DNA of 64,000 nt, from the NCBI RefSeq assembly GCF_019049245.1, contig NZ_JAGMUK010000054.1, forward strand, positions 248,001 to 312,000, read 5' to 3'. The number at the start of each line of letters is the position of its first letter. Position 1 is the stretch's first letter. The notes below the pieces were generated by a model. It did no database searches. It was not told the origin of the DNA and saw only the letters and a list, made by a program, of their open reading frames with translations. Position numbers and translations under genes: made by a program. Positions 16,337-24,121 of the stretch are shown here, piece by piece. Source of the stretch: Streptomyces sp. AC555_RSS877 (GTDB taxonomy: Bacteria > Actinomycetota > Actinomycetes > Streptomycetales > Streptomycetaceae).

Positions 16337-17935
16337 TCAGCAGCGGCCCGGCCGGGCGTACACCGTGATCCGGGCCCCCAGGGCATGCAGAGTACGACAT
16401 GCGACGAAGTACGTGGCGAGCACCCGCCGCTTGACCGCCTCCTGCGGCACGTGATCCACCGGCTGCCCGGCGGGGTCGCCCACCGCGAGGATCCGCGCCG
16501 CCGCGAGCATCCGGGCGCGAATGACGGCGGCCGGCACCTCCGTGCCGTACAGAGTGTGCGAGGCGACCGGACCACGGTCCAGGGCGAGATCGCGCAGGCC
16601 GCGAACGGACCGCGGGTCGGGAAGCGTCCACACGCGGCGCCGGGAAGGCAGGAAGACGACCCCGTCGGCGTCCCCGCCCACCGAGCGGACGGCCGCGGCT
16701 ATGGCGGTGACGTCGTCGGTACGGCTCTGTGGTGCGCGCAGTTGAAGGGTGGTCGGCAGCAGCGCCAGTACGGCTGCCCCGGCGGCGAGTACGGCGAGGG
16801 TCCGGATCCGGCCGACCGCGCGGACGAGCCGGTCGAGTGCGGCCCCGACCAGCAGGGCGGTGCCCGCATGGCCGTAGAGGACGTAGCGGTCGACGTACAG
16901 CGGCTTGACCAATGAGACCAGCAGGAGCAGAAGCGGGGGCAAGGCGAGCAGTGGCAGCGCCAGTGCGGTGAGCCCCACGTTCTCCCGGCTTCTGCCGCCG
17001 CCCCGGAGCAGTGCCGCACAGGCCACTCCGAGCACGGTCACCCCGGCGAAACCGATGAGGGCGCCGGCCCCGACGCCACCGATCCACGCCACCTGGTCCG
17101 ACTGGCGCATGCTCAGCGCGACCAGTGGAGCGAGGCCCGTACAGACCGCGAGCGCCACCAGGAGCCCCGTGCGGCGGGCCGTGCGGGGCAGCGCCACCAG
17201 GTGCGCGGCCAAAACCAGCACCGCGAACTCGTGCAGCAGGCACGCGGCCAGCACGACCACGCCGTAGGCGGCCCAGGCTCCGCCCGTGCGCCGCCGAGCG
17301 GCTCGCACCAGCAGGTACGACGCCCAGACGACCAGGGCACAGACGAGTGCATACGATCGACCCTCTTGTGCATACCGCTGGACCGGCGGCAGCAGCGCGA
17401 AGACGAGCCCGGCGACGAGCCCCGTACGGGGTCCCGCGAGACCCCGCCCCAGCAGCACCAGCGTCCCCGTCGCCGCGGCGGTCGCCAGCACCGACGGCAG
17501 ACGCAGCACCAGCAGCGGATCCGCCCCGTCGAACAGCCGGAACAGACCGTGCTGGAGCAGGTAGTACAGCCCGTGCACGGCGTCGACCTCGGCCAGCGTC
17601 GCCCACAGGTCGGGCAGCGAACGCCGTGCCATGTCGTACGTCACCACCTCGTCCCGCCACATGCTCGCCTCCCGCCGGAGGCCCCACAGACCGAGAGCCA
17701 GGGAGAGCGCGACCGGAACGAGCGTGTGCCACGGGGCCCATGGACGAGGGACGACCGCAGGCTCGGGCGGCAACCGGTCGGGGCCGAGAAGAAGTCCTGG
17801 AGTGTGTGTGGTGGCGATGGCTGACTCCGGTGCGAGGCGGGAGGCGCGAGGCCCTGGGTGCGGGCCGGGCGACGGCGTGCACCGACGAGTCCAGGCGACG
17901 GCGGATTGTTGGGCAGCCCCGGTTCGGAGCACCAA
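16337..17935 (-). CDS. multi-pass membrane glycosyltransferase (GT39/ArnT-like)
   Basis: After a poorly conserved, Pro-rich N-terminal stretch the protein has about ten hydrophobic segments starting near VALSLALGLWGL, with the extracytoplasmic first-loop motif WRDEVVTYDMARRS that resembles the acidic catalytic loop of dolichyl/undecaprenyl-phosphate-sugar-dependent transferases. Later loops include LPPVQRYAQEGRSYAL and PLYVDRYVLYG. Such enzymes move a sugar from a lipid carrier to an acceptor outside the membrane. The acceptor is not evident. The start is uncertain: ATG at 17935 gives 532 residues, but codon use only becomes typical near a TTG at 17773. It is divergent from the nSTAND gene. 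GCATACGATCGACC (17349) is a dispersed-family fragment. Confidence 0.72.
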   Translation of the reverse strand: MVLRTGAAQQSAVAWTRRCTPSPGPHPGPRASRLAPESAIATTHTPGLLLGPDRLPPEPAVVPRPWAPWHTLVPVALSLALGLWGLRREASMWRDEVVTYDMARRSLPDLWATLAEVDAVHGLYYLLQHGLFRLFDGADPLLVLRLPSVLATAAATGTLVLLGRGLAGPRTGLVAGLVFALLPPVQRYAQEGRSYALVCALVVWASYLLVRAARRRTGGAWAAYGVVVLAACLLHEFAVLVLAAHLVALPRTARRTGLLVALAVCTGLAPLVALSMRQSDQVAWIGGVGAGALIGFAGVTVLGVACAALLRGGGRSRENVGLTALALPLLALPPLLLLLVSLVKPLYVDRYVLYGHAGTALLVGAALDRLVRAVGRIRTLAVLAAGAAVLALLPTTLQLRAPQSRTDDVTAIAAAVRSVGGDADGVVFLPSRRRVWTLPDPRSVRGLRDLALDRGPVASHTLYGTEVPAAVIRARMLAAARILAVGDPAGQPVDHVPQEAVKRRVLATYFVACRTLHALGARITVYARPGRC

Positions 17936-17995
17936 TCAATCCGCTCAGGCTGGTTGTTAGCGTGTGGGACGGCCGGGAACGAGGGGGAGACACGC

Positions 17996-20900
17996 ATGGG
18001 GCGCCGGGAGAAACCGCTGGATCCTGGGGCGGGAGCGGTACAGCGCTTCGCCTACGAACTGCGCAAGCTGCGCGACGAGGCGGGCACCCCGACCTACCGT
18101 GCGATGGCAGACCGCGCCGGCTACTCCGCGCCCACGCTCTCCGCCGCCGCGTCCGGCGAACGGCTGCCGACCCTGCCGGTCCTCCTGGCATACGTCACCG
18201 CGTGTGGGGGCGACCCCGCTGACTGGGAGGGCCGCTGGCGGGAGACCGTCGCCGACTCGGCCGACGCCCGCGCGTCCGACGGCACCGACGGCGACGACAG
18301 CCCCTATCCGGGACTCGCCCGCTTCGAGACCGGCGACGGGGAGCACTTCCACGGCCGGGACGATCTGATCACCGAACTGGTCCGGCTCACCTCTCGCACG
18401 CGGTTCGCGGCGATCGTCGGCGCGTCCGGGAGCGGTAAGTCGTCGCTGCTGCGGGCGGGACTGGTGCCGGCGTTACGGCTGACAGAAGCCAGTCGACCGC
18501 ATACAGCCGACCCCACACCGCACATCGCCGTCATTCGCCTGTTCACCCCGGGCCCGCACCCCGCCCGCACCCACGAAGCCCTGTTCACCCCGCACGACAC
18601 ACCGGGCGACACGCTCCTGGTCGTCGACCAGTTCGAGGAAGTCTTCACGCTCTGCGCCGACACCGCCGAACGCGCCCTCTTCCTCTCCCGGCTGCTCGCG
18701 GCGACGGACCCGGCCTCCGGGCTGCGCGTCGTGATCGCCGTACGTGCCGACTTCTACGGCCGTTGCGCGGAACACGGGCCGCTCGCCGAGGCGCTGCGGG
18801 ACTCCGCACTGCTCGTCGGGCCGATGTCGCCGCGGGCGTTGCGAGAGGCGGTGGTGCGGCCGGCCGTCGCGCGTCGACTCGTGGTCGAACGCGCCCTGAC
18901 CGCCCGGATCGTGGCGGACGTGGCCGGAGAACCGGGCGGTCTGCCGCTGATGGCCCACGCGCTGCGCGAGGTCTGGCGCCGTCGCGTCGGCAAGACGCTG
19001 ACCCTGGCCGCCTACGAGGCCGTCGGCGGCGTCCAGGGAGCCGTCGCGCACACCGCGGAGGCCGTCCACGCCCGGTGCACACCCGCCGAAGCCGCCGCCC
19101 TGCGCGCACTGTTGCTGCGCCTGGTGAACCCCGGCGACGGCACCGAGGACACCCGCCGCCCCGCCGGCCGCAAGGAATTCGACGCCGACGAGACGACCGC
19201 CCGCGTCCTGGAACGCCTCGTCGCAAGCCGGCTGTTGACCGTCGACGGTGACACGGTGGACCTTGCGCATGAGGCACTGCTCGGTGCCTGGCCACGCCTG
19301 CGCGGCTGGCTGGACGCGGACCGCGAACGGCTGCGTCTGCACCGCCGGCTCACCGAAGCGGCCCAGGGCTGGGCCGAGTTGGACCGCGACGCGGGCGCAC
19401 TCTACCGGGGCACACGGCTGACCGAGGCACGCGAGACCTTCGGTGACGGGGGCGAAGAGGGCCTGCCGCACGCGGAGTTGAACCGGCTCGAGCGTGAATT
19501 CCTGGCCGCGAGTGTCACGGCGTACGAGCACGGTCGGCGGGTCGCGACACGCGCCGCGCGCCGGCTGCGTGCGCTGTCCGGTGCGCTGGCCGTGTTGCTG
19601 TGTCTGGCCGTGGTCGCGGGCCTGGTGGCCTGGCGGCAGAACGAGGTCAGCGCACGGCAGCGCGACGAGGCCGAGGCCCGCAGCGCCGCCGCGCTGGTCG
19701 ACACGCTGCGATCCACCGAGCCGCGCACCGCGATGCGCCTGGCGCTCGCCGCGTGGCGCACCGCCGACCTGCCCGAGACGCGGGAGTCCCTGCGGACGGC
19801 GGCGGCGCAGAGCGAACAGGACGTGTTCGTCCAGCCCGAGGTGGGCTCACGCGCGCTCAACGCGCCCGCCTGGCTCAGCCGGGACGGCAGGATCCTGACG
19901 ACCGTCGTCCATGACCAGGCCGTGCAGTGGGACGTGGCGGAGCACCGGCGTATCCGTTCCGTGGAGCGCAAGGGCCTGTCGGAGCGGGTGGTCGGGGCCA
20001 GTGGGGACGGCCGGTCGGTCGCGTACCGCAGCGCCGACGGCGGCGGCATGGTGATCGCCGGGCTGGCGGACGGCAGCACACGTCATCTGCCGATCGGCTC
20101 GCGGGGAGACACCGATGCTGCCTTCGGGGAGAGTGGGCGCACGTTCCTGGTACGGCGTCCCGTCCGCGGCTCGGACAGCGGCCGGGCGACCCTCGACCTG
20201 TGGGACATACGGCGGCAGCGGCTGCTGTTCCGGTACGAGCGGGGCAGCGACGACGGCGCGCTGCCCGTGCTGAGCCGCGACGACCGTCATATCGCCTGGT
20301 GTGCGCAGGACGGCGACCAGTTGAAGGTCCTCGACGTCGCCGAAGGGCGCCTCGTCGCCACGCCGGTGCCCCGGGCGACCGAGCGGGCGCTGTGCCAGGG
20401 GGACCTCACCTTCACCTCCGACCAGCGGGCGCTGGCCTCCGGCACCTCCGAGGGGATCGTGACGTGGGATTTCCGTACCGGCCGGGAACGTCCCCGGCTG
20501 CCGATGGCGGGCGGCGCGCACGTCGTGGAGTTCGCCGGCGCCTACGCCCTGGCCTGGGGCAAGGGAGCCTTCACCCTGTGGCGTACGGACCTCCCGGACC
20601 CGGCGGACGACAGCCCACGCGAGCCGCTGCTCACGTATCCCGTGTCCGGCTCCGGGGTCGGTGACCTCCGGCTGGATCCCGACAAGGGTGTGCTGCGCTA
20701 CCGGGAAGGTGGACGGACCAACATCGTGAACACCCTCTCGCTGCACGGGCTGATGGACAGGGACTGGCGGGACGAGCCGGCGTCCGAGGCGACGCCGCCC
20801 GTCACCGTCGCCGGGGCGCAGATCGTGGCGGTCGACACCACCGGCCGCACCGCACTGACGCCGGAGGGAACGCTCGTCGACGCGTCGACGGGCAGGCGCC

Positions 20901-21391
20901 GCGAGGAGGCCAAGGGAGTCGACGGCGAGGACTACCTCACCGCCGCCGTCTTCAGCCGGGACGGCACGTACCTCGCCGCAGCCGACTACCAGGGCCGCCT
21001 CACCCTGTGGGACGCGCACGCCTGGCGCAGGATCGCCGTCCTGCGGGCCGTCGGGTCCACCGTGCAGGGGGTGGCGTTGGCGTTCTCCGCCGACGGTTCG
21101 CTCCTGGCGGCCAGCGCGCCCGACGGATCCGTGCAGGTGTGGGAGACGGGCTCGCCCGCCCTGTCGCCGGCCGCGCTGCCGGCCGGGGACGGGCCGGTCC
21201 GAACGCTCCGGTTCACGGCGGACGGCGGCCGGTTGCGCATCGCCACGCCCCATCTCGCCGAGCGCAGCCGCCCGTCGGCGGCGAAACGGGCGGCGGACGA
21301 GGTGTGCGCACGAGCGCGACGCGGACTGACCGAGGCCGAGTGGCGCCGCTACTTCCCCTCGGCCGAGTACCGCGGCACCTGCGGCTCGTGA
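17996..21391 (+). CDS. HTH-nSTAND1 NTPase with membrane segment and WD40-like repeats
   Basis: The 1131-residue protein has an N-terminal Xre-like helix-turn-helix (about 14-70), an nSTAND1 NTPase with P-loop GASGSGKSS at 142-150 and Walker B LLVVDQFEEV, a C-terminal winged-helix portion (VDLAHEALLGAWPRL), a single transmembrane helix (ALAVLLCLAVVAGLVAW) and a C-terminal propeller of loose WD40 repeats (AVQWDVAEHRRI, LTLWDAHAWRRI, VQVWETG). This architecture is common in Streptomyces and belongs to the STAND class of signal-sensing switches, several of which act in conflict or defence; the function here is unknown. GAGGGGGAG precedes the ATG. Codon 160 is TTA (18473-18475), implying bldA control, next to a copy of the dispersed 15-mer. 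Confidence 0.88.
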   Translation: MGRREKPLDPGAGAVQRFAYELRKLRDEAGTPTYRAMADRAGYSAPTLSAAASGERLPTLPVLLAYVTACGGDPADWEGRWRETVADSADARASDGTDGDDSPYPGLARFETGDGEHFHGRDDLITELVRLTSRTRFAAIVGASGSGKSSLLRAGLVPALRLTEASRPHTADPTPHIAVIRLFTPGPHPARTHEALFTPHDTPGDTLLVVDQFEEVFTLCADTAERALFLSRLLAATDPASGLRVVIAVRADFYGRCAEHGPLAEALRDSALLVGPMSPRALREAVVRPAVARRLVVERALTARIVADVAGEPGGLPLMAHALREVWRRRVGKTLTLAAYEAVGGVQGAVAHTAEAVHARCTPAEAAALRALLLRLVNPGDGTEDTRRPAGRKEFDADETTARVLERLVASRLLTVDGDTVDLAHEALLGAWPRLRGWLDADRERLRLHRRLTEAAQGWAELDRDAGALYRGTRLTEARETFGDGGEEGLPHAELNRLEREFLAASVTAYEHGRRVATRAARRLRALSGALAVLLCLAVVAGLVAWRQNEVSARQRDEAEARSAAALVDTLRSTEPRTAMRLALAAWRTADLPETRESLRTAAAQSEQDVFVQPEVGSRALNAPAWLSRDGRILTTVVHDQAVQWDVAEHRRIRSVERKGLSERVVGASGDGRSVAYRSADGGGMVIAGLADGSTRHLPIGSRGDTDAAFGESGRTFLVRRPVRGSDSGRATLDLWDIRRQRLLFRYERGSDDGALPVLSRDDRHIAWCAQDGDQLKVLDVAEGRLVATPVPRATERALCQGDLTFTSDQRALASGTSEGIVTWDFRTGRERPRLPMAGGAHVVEFAGAYALAWGKGAFTLWRTDLPDPADDSPREPLLTYPVSGSGVGDLRLDPDKGVLRYREGGRTNIVNTLSLHGLMDRDWRDEPASEATPPVTVAGAQIVAVDTTGRTALTPEGTLVDASTGRRREEAKGVDGEDYLTAAVFSRDGTYLAAADYQGRLTLWDAHAWRRIAVLRAVGSTVQGVALAFSADGSLLAASAPDGSVQVWETGSPALSPAALPAGDGPVRTLRFTADGGRLRIATPHLAERSRPSAAKRAADEVCARARRGLTEAEWRRYFPSAEYRGTCGS
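18490..18504 (-). repeat. dispersed palindromic island, second identical copy
   Basis: CAGTCGACCGCATAC on the plus strand is the exact reverse complement of the 15-mer at 624-638. It lies in the nSTAND gene, 14 bases after its TTA codon, in codons AGT, CGA, CAT and ACA that are rare in this gene. Confidence 0.6.
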
Positions 21392-21441
21392 ACCGCCCCT
21401 GCCCACTGCCCCTCCCCGAACGGAACTCCGCCGCCTGCCCC

Positions 21442-21462
21442 TTGACTTCGAGAGCGCTTCAA
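21442..21462. promoter_or_regulatory. possible promoter/LacI-like site before the SDR gene
   Basis: TTGACT at 21442 resembles a -35 box and sits in TTGA...TCAA flanks around AGCGCT, the usual centre of LacI-family operators. The outer symmetry is poor, and no LacI gene is adjacent. The spacer 21392-21521 holds nothing else I can identify apart from the CAGGGGG ribosome site. Confidence 0.25.
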
Positions 21463-21521
21463 CTGATGGACTCCCCGTCATCAACCCGAACGCAAGCTCC
21501 ACCGAAGCTCCAGGGGGAACC

Positions 21522-22223
21522 ATGACCGACTCTCCGGTCGCGCTCATCACCGGCGGCGGCAGCGGCATCGGCGCCGCGGTCGCCCGGCGGCTGCTCGACA
21601 CCGGCGGGCGCGTGGCCGTCACCGGCCGCGGCGAGGCACGACTGCGCGGCTTCGCCGAGGAACTCGGCTGTCCCGACGGTCTGTTGACGCTCGTCGGCAA
21701 CGCGGCCGAGTACGACAGTATCCAGTCGGCTGTCGACCGTACACTCAAGGAATACGGTCGACTGGATACAGTCGTCGCCAACGCCGGCTTCGCCACCCAT
21801 GACTCCGTCGCGGACGGCGACCCCGCCGGATGGACCGAGATGGTGCTGACCAACGTCCTCGGTCCCGCGCTGCTCATCCGCGCATCGATCGACGCCCTGA
21901 AGGAGACCCGGGGGCGGATCGTGCTCGTCGGCAGTGTCGCCGGGTTCGTGCCGACCCCGGGCAACATCTACGGAGCGACGAAGTGGGCGGTGACCGGTCT
22001 GGCCGAGAACACCCGCCGGCAGGTGACGGAGTTCGGCGTGGGCGTGACCCTGATCGCGCCCGGCCGGGTGGAGACCCCGTTCTGGGACAGTTACGGCAGC
22101 CTGCCGCCCGGGCATCTGCTCACCGCCGACCAGATCGCCGACTCCATCGTGTGGGCCATGGGGCAGCCCGTCGGTGTCGACGTCAACACCGTCGTCGTAC
22201 GTCCGATCGGGCAGCCCAACTGA
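21522..22223 (+). CDS. short-chain dehydrogenase/reductase
   Basis: The 233-residue protein has the classical SDR cofactor motif TGGGSGIG at residues 9-16, the VVANAG strand-4 motif, a serine in VLVGSVAGF and the catalytic pair YGATKWAV (Tyr-X3-Lys). The NADP/NAD preference is unclear, and the substrate cannot be assigned. The ATG follows CAGGGGGAACC. It converges on the chitosanase gene with 13 bases between stop codons. Between 21711 and 21780 the gene switches to rare codons (AGT, GCT, CGT, ACA, GGT, CGA, GAT, ACA) although the protein there (EYGRLDTVVANAG) is normal for the family; this is the largest palindromic island of the window. Confidence 0.88.
   Translation: MTDSPVALITGGGSGIGAAVARRLLDTGGRVAVTGRGEARLRGFAEELGCPDGLLTLVGNAAEYDSIQSAVDRTLKEYGRLDTVVANAGFATHDSVADGDPAGWTEMVLTNVLGPALLIRASIDALKETRGRIVLVGSVAGFVPTPGNIYGATKWAVTGLAENTRRQVTEFGVGVTLIAPGRVETPFWDSYGSLPPGHLLTADQIADSIVWAMGQPVGVDVNTVVVRPIGQPN
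21718..21769. repeat. compound palindromic island in the SDR gene
   Basis: GTATCCAGTCG (21718-21728) and CGACTGGATAC (21759-21769) are perfect 11-bp arms. Inside them GTCGACCGTA (21732-21741) pairs with TACGGTCGAC (21753-21762), so two alternative hairpins overlap. The copy joins the TATCC/GGATA and ATACGGTCGAC elements seen separately elsewhere. Confidence 0.65.
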
Positions 22224-22236
22224 CGTGATATAGCGG

Positions 22237-22938
22237 TCAGTTGTCGCGGAGGAACCGCTTCGCCAGCCGCTCGCCCAGGGGTACCGCCGCCGTGCGGCTC
22301 TCGATGGGGGACACCCGGGAGTTCTTGAACAGGAGGTACGTCACTCCTGAGCCCGTGCCGCCCGTCGCGGGGTCCGGGTCGATGCCGAGGGCCCGTGCGG
22401 TGGCGTAGGAGGCCTCGCCGATGATCCTCGTGGGGCCGGTGTCGCCGACGACGGCGTACTGGACTTTCCCGTCGTGGATCACCGCGACCACGCAGCCGCC
22501 CCTGATGCCTGCGCGGGCGGGGTTCCAGACGCCGCTCGCCGCGGGCACGACGACGTACGGCAGGGTGTCGGAGCGCAGGGGCCTGCCGTCGGACTGGTGG
22601 AAGGCGGTGTCGGCGTGGAACCAGGGGTCGGTCCGCTCGTTGCACTTCGCGGTGCGGCGGCCGTCGCAGTCGATGTCCATGTCGGCCTTCCAGAACACCG
22701 CGCCCTTCTTGCCGCACACCGGGACGGTGGCCCGGGTGTTCGCGTCGGTGCGGTACCTGCCGCGGGAGATCTGCTTGCAGGACGTCACCTTCGCGAGCAG
22801 GTCGGCCGCGCTGACCGAGCCTCCCCGCGCCTGCGTCGGGCGCGGGGCGGCGTGGGCGCTCGCGGAGGGCGGCAGTTGCCCGGCGGCGAGCAGGGCGGCG
22901 GCGGGGAGCGCGGCGAGGGTCAGGGTGCGCAGGTGCAC
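22237..22938 (-). CDS. GH75 chitosanase, secreted
   Basis: The 233-residue protein has a Sec signal (about 1-29, cleaving near SAHA) and the GH75 core. The motif FWKADMDIDCDGRRTAKCN carries the acidic cluster, and VQYAVVGDTGPTRIIGEASY is the second hallmark of the family, first known from fungal endo-chitosanases and common in Streptomyces. It would hydrolyse chitosan outside the cell. The GTG start at 22938 lies behind a GGAGGG-type ribosome site. It is convergent with the SDR gene and appears to be a single-gene unit. The remaining upstream spacer to 23066 contains no gene. Confidence 0.88.
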   Translation of the reverse strand: MHLRTLTLAALPAAALLAAGQLPPSASAHAAPRPTQARGGSVSAADLLAKVTSCKQISRGRYRTDANTRATVPVCGKKGAVFWKADMDIDCDGRRTAKCNERTDPWFHADTAFHQSDGRPLRSDTLPYVVVPAASGVWNPARAGIRGGCVVAVIHDGKVQYAVVGDTGPTRIIGEASYATARALGIDPDPATGGTGSGVTYLLFKNSRVSPIESRTAAVPLGERLAKRFLRDN

Positions 22939-23066
22939 GGCGAGGGGCCCTTCCGGAGGGAAACGTGTGAGGGAAATCGGTTAATAACGAGTCCCTACCA
23001 TGTGGATCCGGGGCGGCCCGCCGACATGGCCGCGTCCGTCCCCCGCGTGGGTGGCGGACATGGCAG

Positions 23067-23110
23067 CGCCCCGGGGCCGGCACCACCGAAGTGGTATCGG
23101 TCCCGGGGCG
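23067..23110. terminator. stem-loop downstream of the aldo/keto reductase
   Basis: CGCCCCGGG (23067-23075) pairs with CCCGGGGCG (23102-23110), and an inner CCG/CGG and ACCAC/GTGGT stem closes on a CGAA tetraloop. It lies 16 bases past the stop of the minus-strand reductase gene and is a convincing intrinsic terminator without a T-run. Confidence 0.7.
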
Positions 23111-23125
23111 CGAGGCCGGGAAGGG

Positions 23126-23962
23126 TCAGGCGGCGTCGAGTGTCGCCGGGTCCGGGCCCAGGCGACGGTCCTCGTTCAGCGCGCTGATCGCCGCCAGGTC
23201 CTCGGCGTCCAGGCTGAAGTCGAAGACCTCGATGTTCTCCTTGATCCGGGACGGGGTCACGGACTTCGGGATCACGACGTTGCCGAGCTGGAGGTGCCAG
23301 CGCAGCACGACCTGGGCCGGGGTGCGGCCGTGCTTCTGGGCGATGGCGACGATCGCCGGAACCTCCAGGAGGCCCTTGCCCTGTCCGAGCGGCGACCAGG
23401 CCTCGGTGGCGATGCCCTGCCGCGCGTGGTACTCGCGGGAGGCGTGCTGCTGCAGGTGCGGGTGCAGCTCGATCTGGTTGACCGCCGGGATGACGGACGT
23501 CTCGGCGACCAGTCGCTCGAGGTGCTCGGTAAGGAAGTTGGACACACCGATGGCGCGCACGCGGCCGTCGGCGAGGAGCTTCTCGAACGCCCGGTAGGTG
23601 TCGACGTACTTGTCCGCGGACGGAAGCGGCCAGTGGATCAGGTACAGGTCGACGTACTCCAGGCCGAGCTTGGCCAGCGACGTGTCGAAGCCGCGCAGGG
23701 CGGAGTCGTATCCCTGGTCGCTGTTCCAGAGCTTGGTGGTGACGAAGACGTCCTCACGGGGCAGCCCGGAGGCCGCGATGGCCTTGCCGGTGCCCTCTTC
23801 GTTGCCGTAGATCGCCGCTGTGTCGATGCTGCGGTACCCGGCCTCCAGCGCGGTGGTGACCGCCTGCTGCGCCTCGGAGTCCGGCACCTGCCAGACTCCG
23901 AAGCCCAGCTGGGGCATCTCGACGCCGTTGTTGAGGATGATCTGGGGGACCTTGCTGCTCAC
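23126..23962 (-). CDS. aldo/keto reductase
   Basis: The 278-residue protein is a full-length AKR TIM barrel. It has the N-terminal NNGVEMPQLGFGVWQ strand, the GYRSIDTAAIYGNEEGTG motif with catalytic Asp and Tyr, the catalytic Lys in FVTTKLW, the His in YLIHWPLP, and the NADPH-binding VIPKSVTPSRIKEN near the end. Members reduce small aldehydes and ketones, such as 2,5-diketo-gluconate or xenobiotics, in the cytoplasm. The GTG at 23962 (peptide VSSKVPQ) is preferred to an ATG at 24010 because conservation begins there and GGATCAAGAG precedes it. No partner gene is apparent. Confidence 0.88.
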   Translation of the reverse strand: MSSKVPQIILNNGVEMPQLGFGVWQVPDSEAQQAVTTALEAGYRSIDTAAIYGNEEGTGKAIAASGLPREDVFVTTKLWNSDQGYDSALRGFDTSLAKLGLEYVDLYLIHWPLPSADKYVDTYRAFEKLLADGRVRAIGVSNFLTEHLERLVAETSVIPAVNQIELHPHLQQHASREYHARQGIATEAWSPLGQGKGLLEVPAIVAIAQKHGRTPAQVVLRWHLQLGNVVIPKSVTPSRIKENIEVFDFSLDAEDLAAISALNEDRRLGPDPATLDAA

Positions 23963-24121
23963 GAGCTCTTGATCCTTACGGTTGTCGTCAGGTGGTACTC
24001 CCATCGTCAACGATCACGAGCCGTGATGCATTCCTGACCGGGGAATCGGCGAGAATCGGCGAGATCACCGGTAATAGGCGCTAATTGGGCAAGGTCGGTC
24101 GGAATGTGCTGGTTTCAGGCA

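Noticed and set aside
23016..23064. Pair of similar CSGACATGGC stretches upstream of the chitosanase gene
   Set aside because: Only ten bases are shared, with no third copy or symmetry; probably chance in GC-rich sequence.
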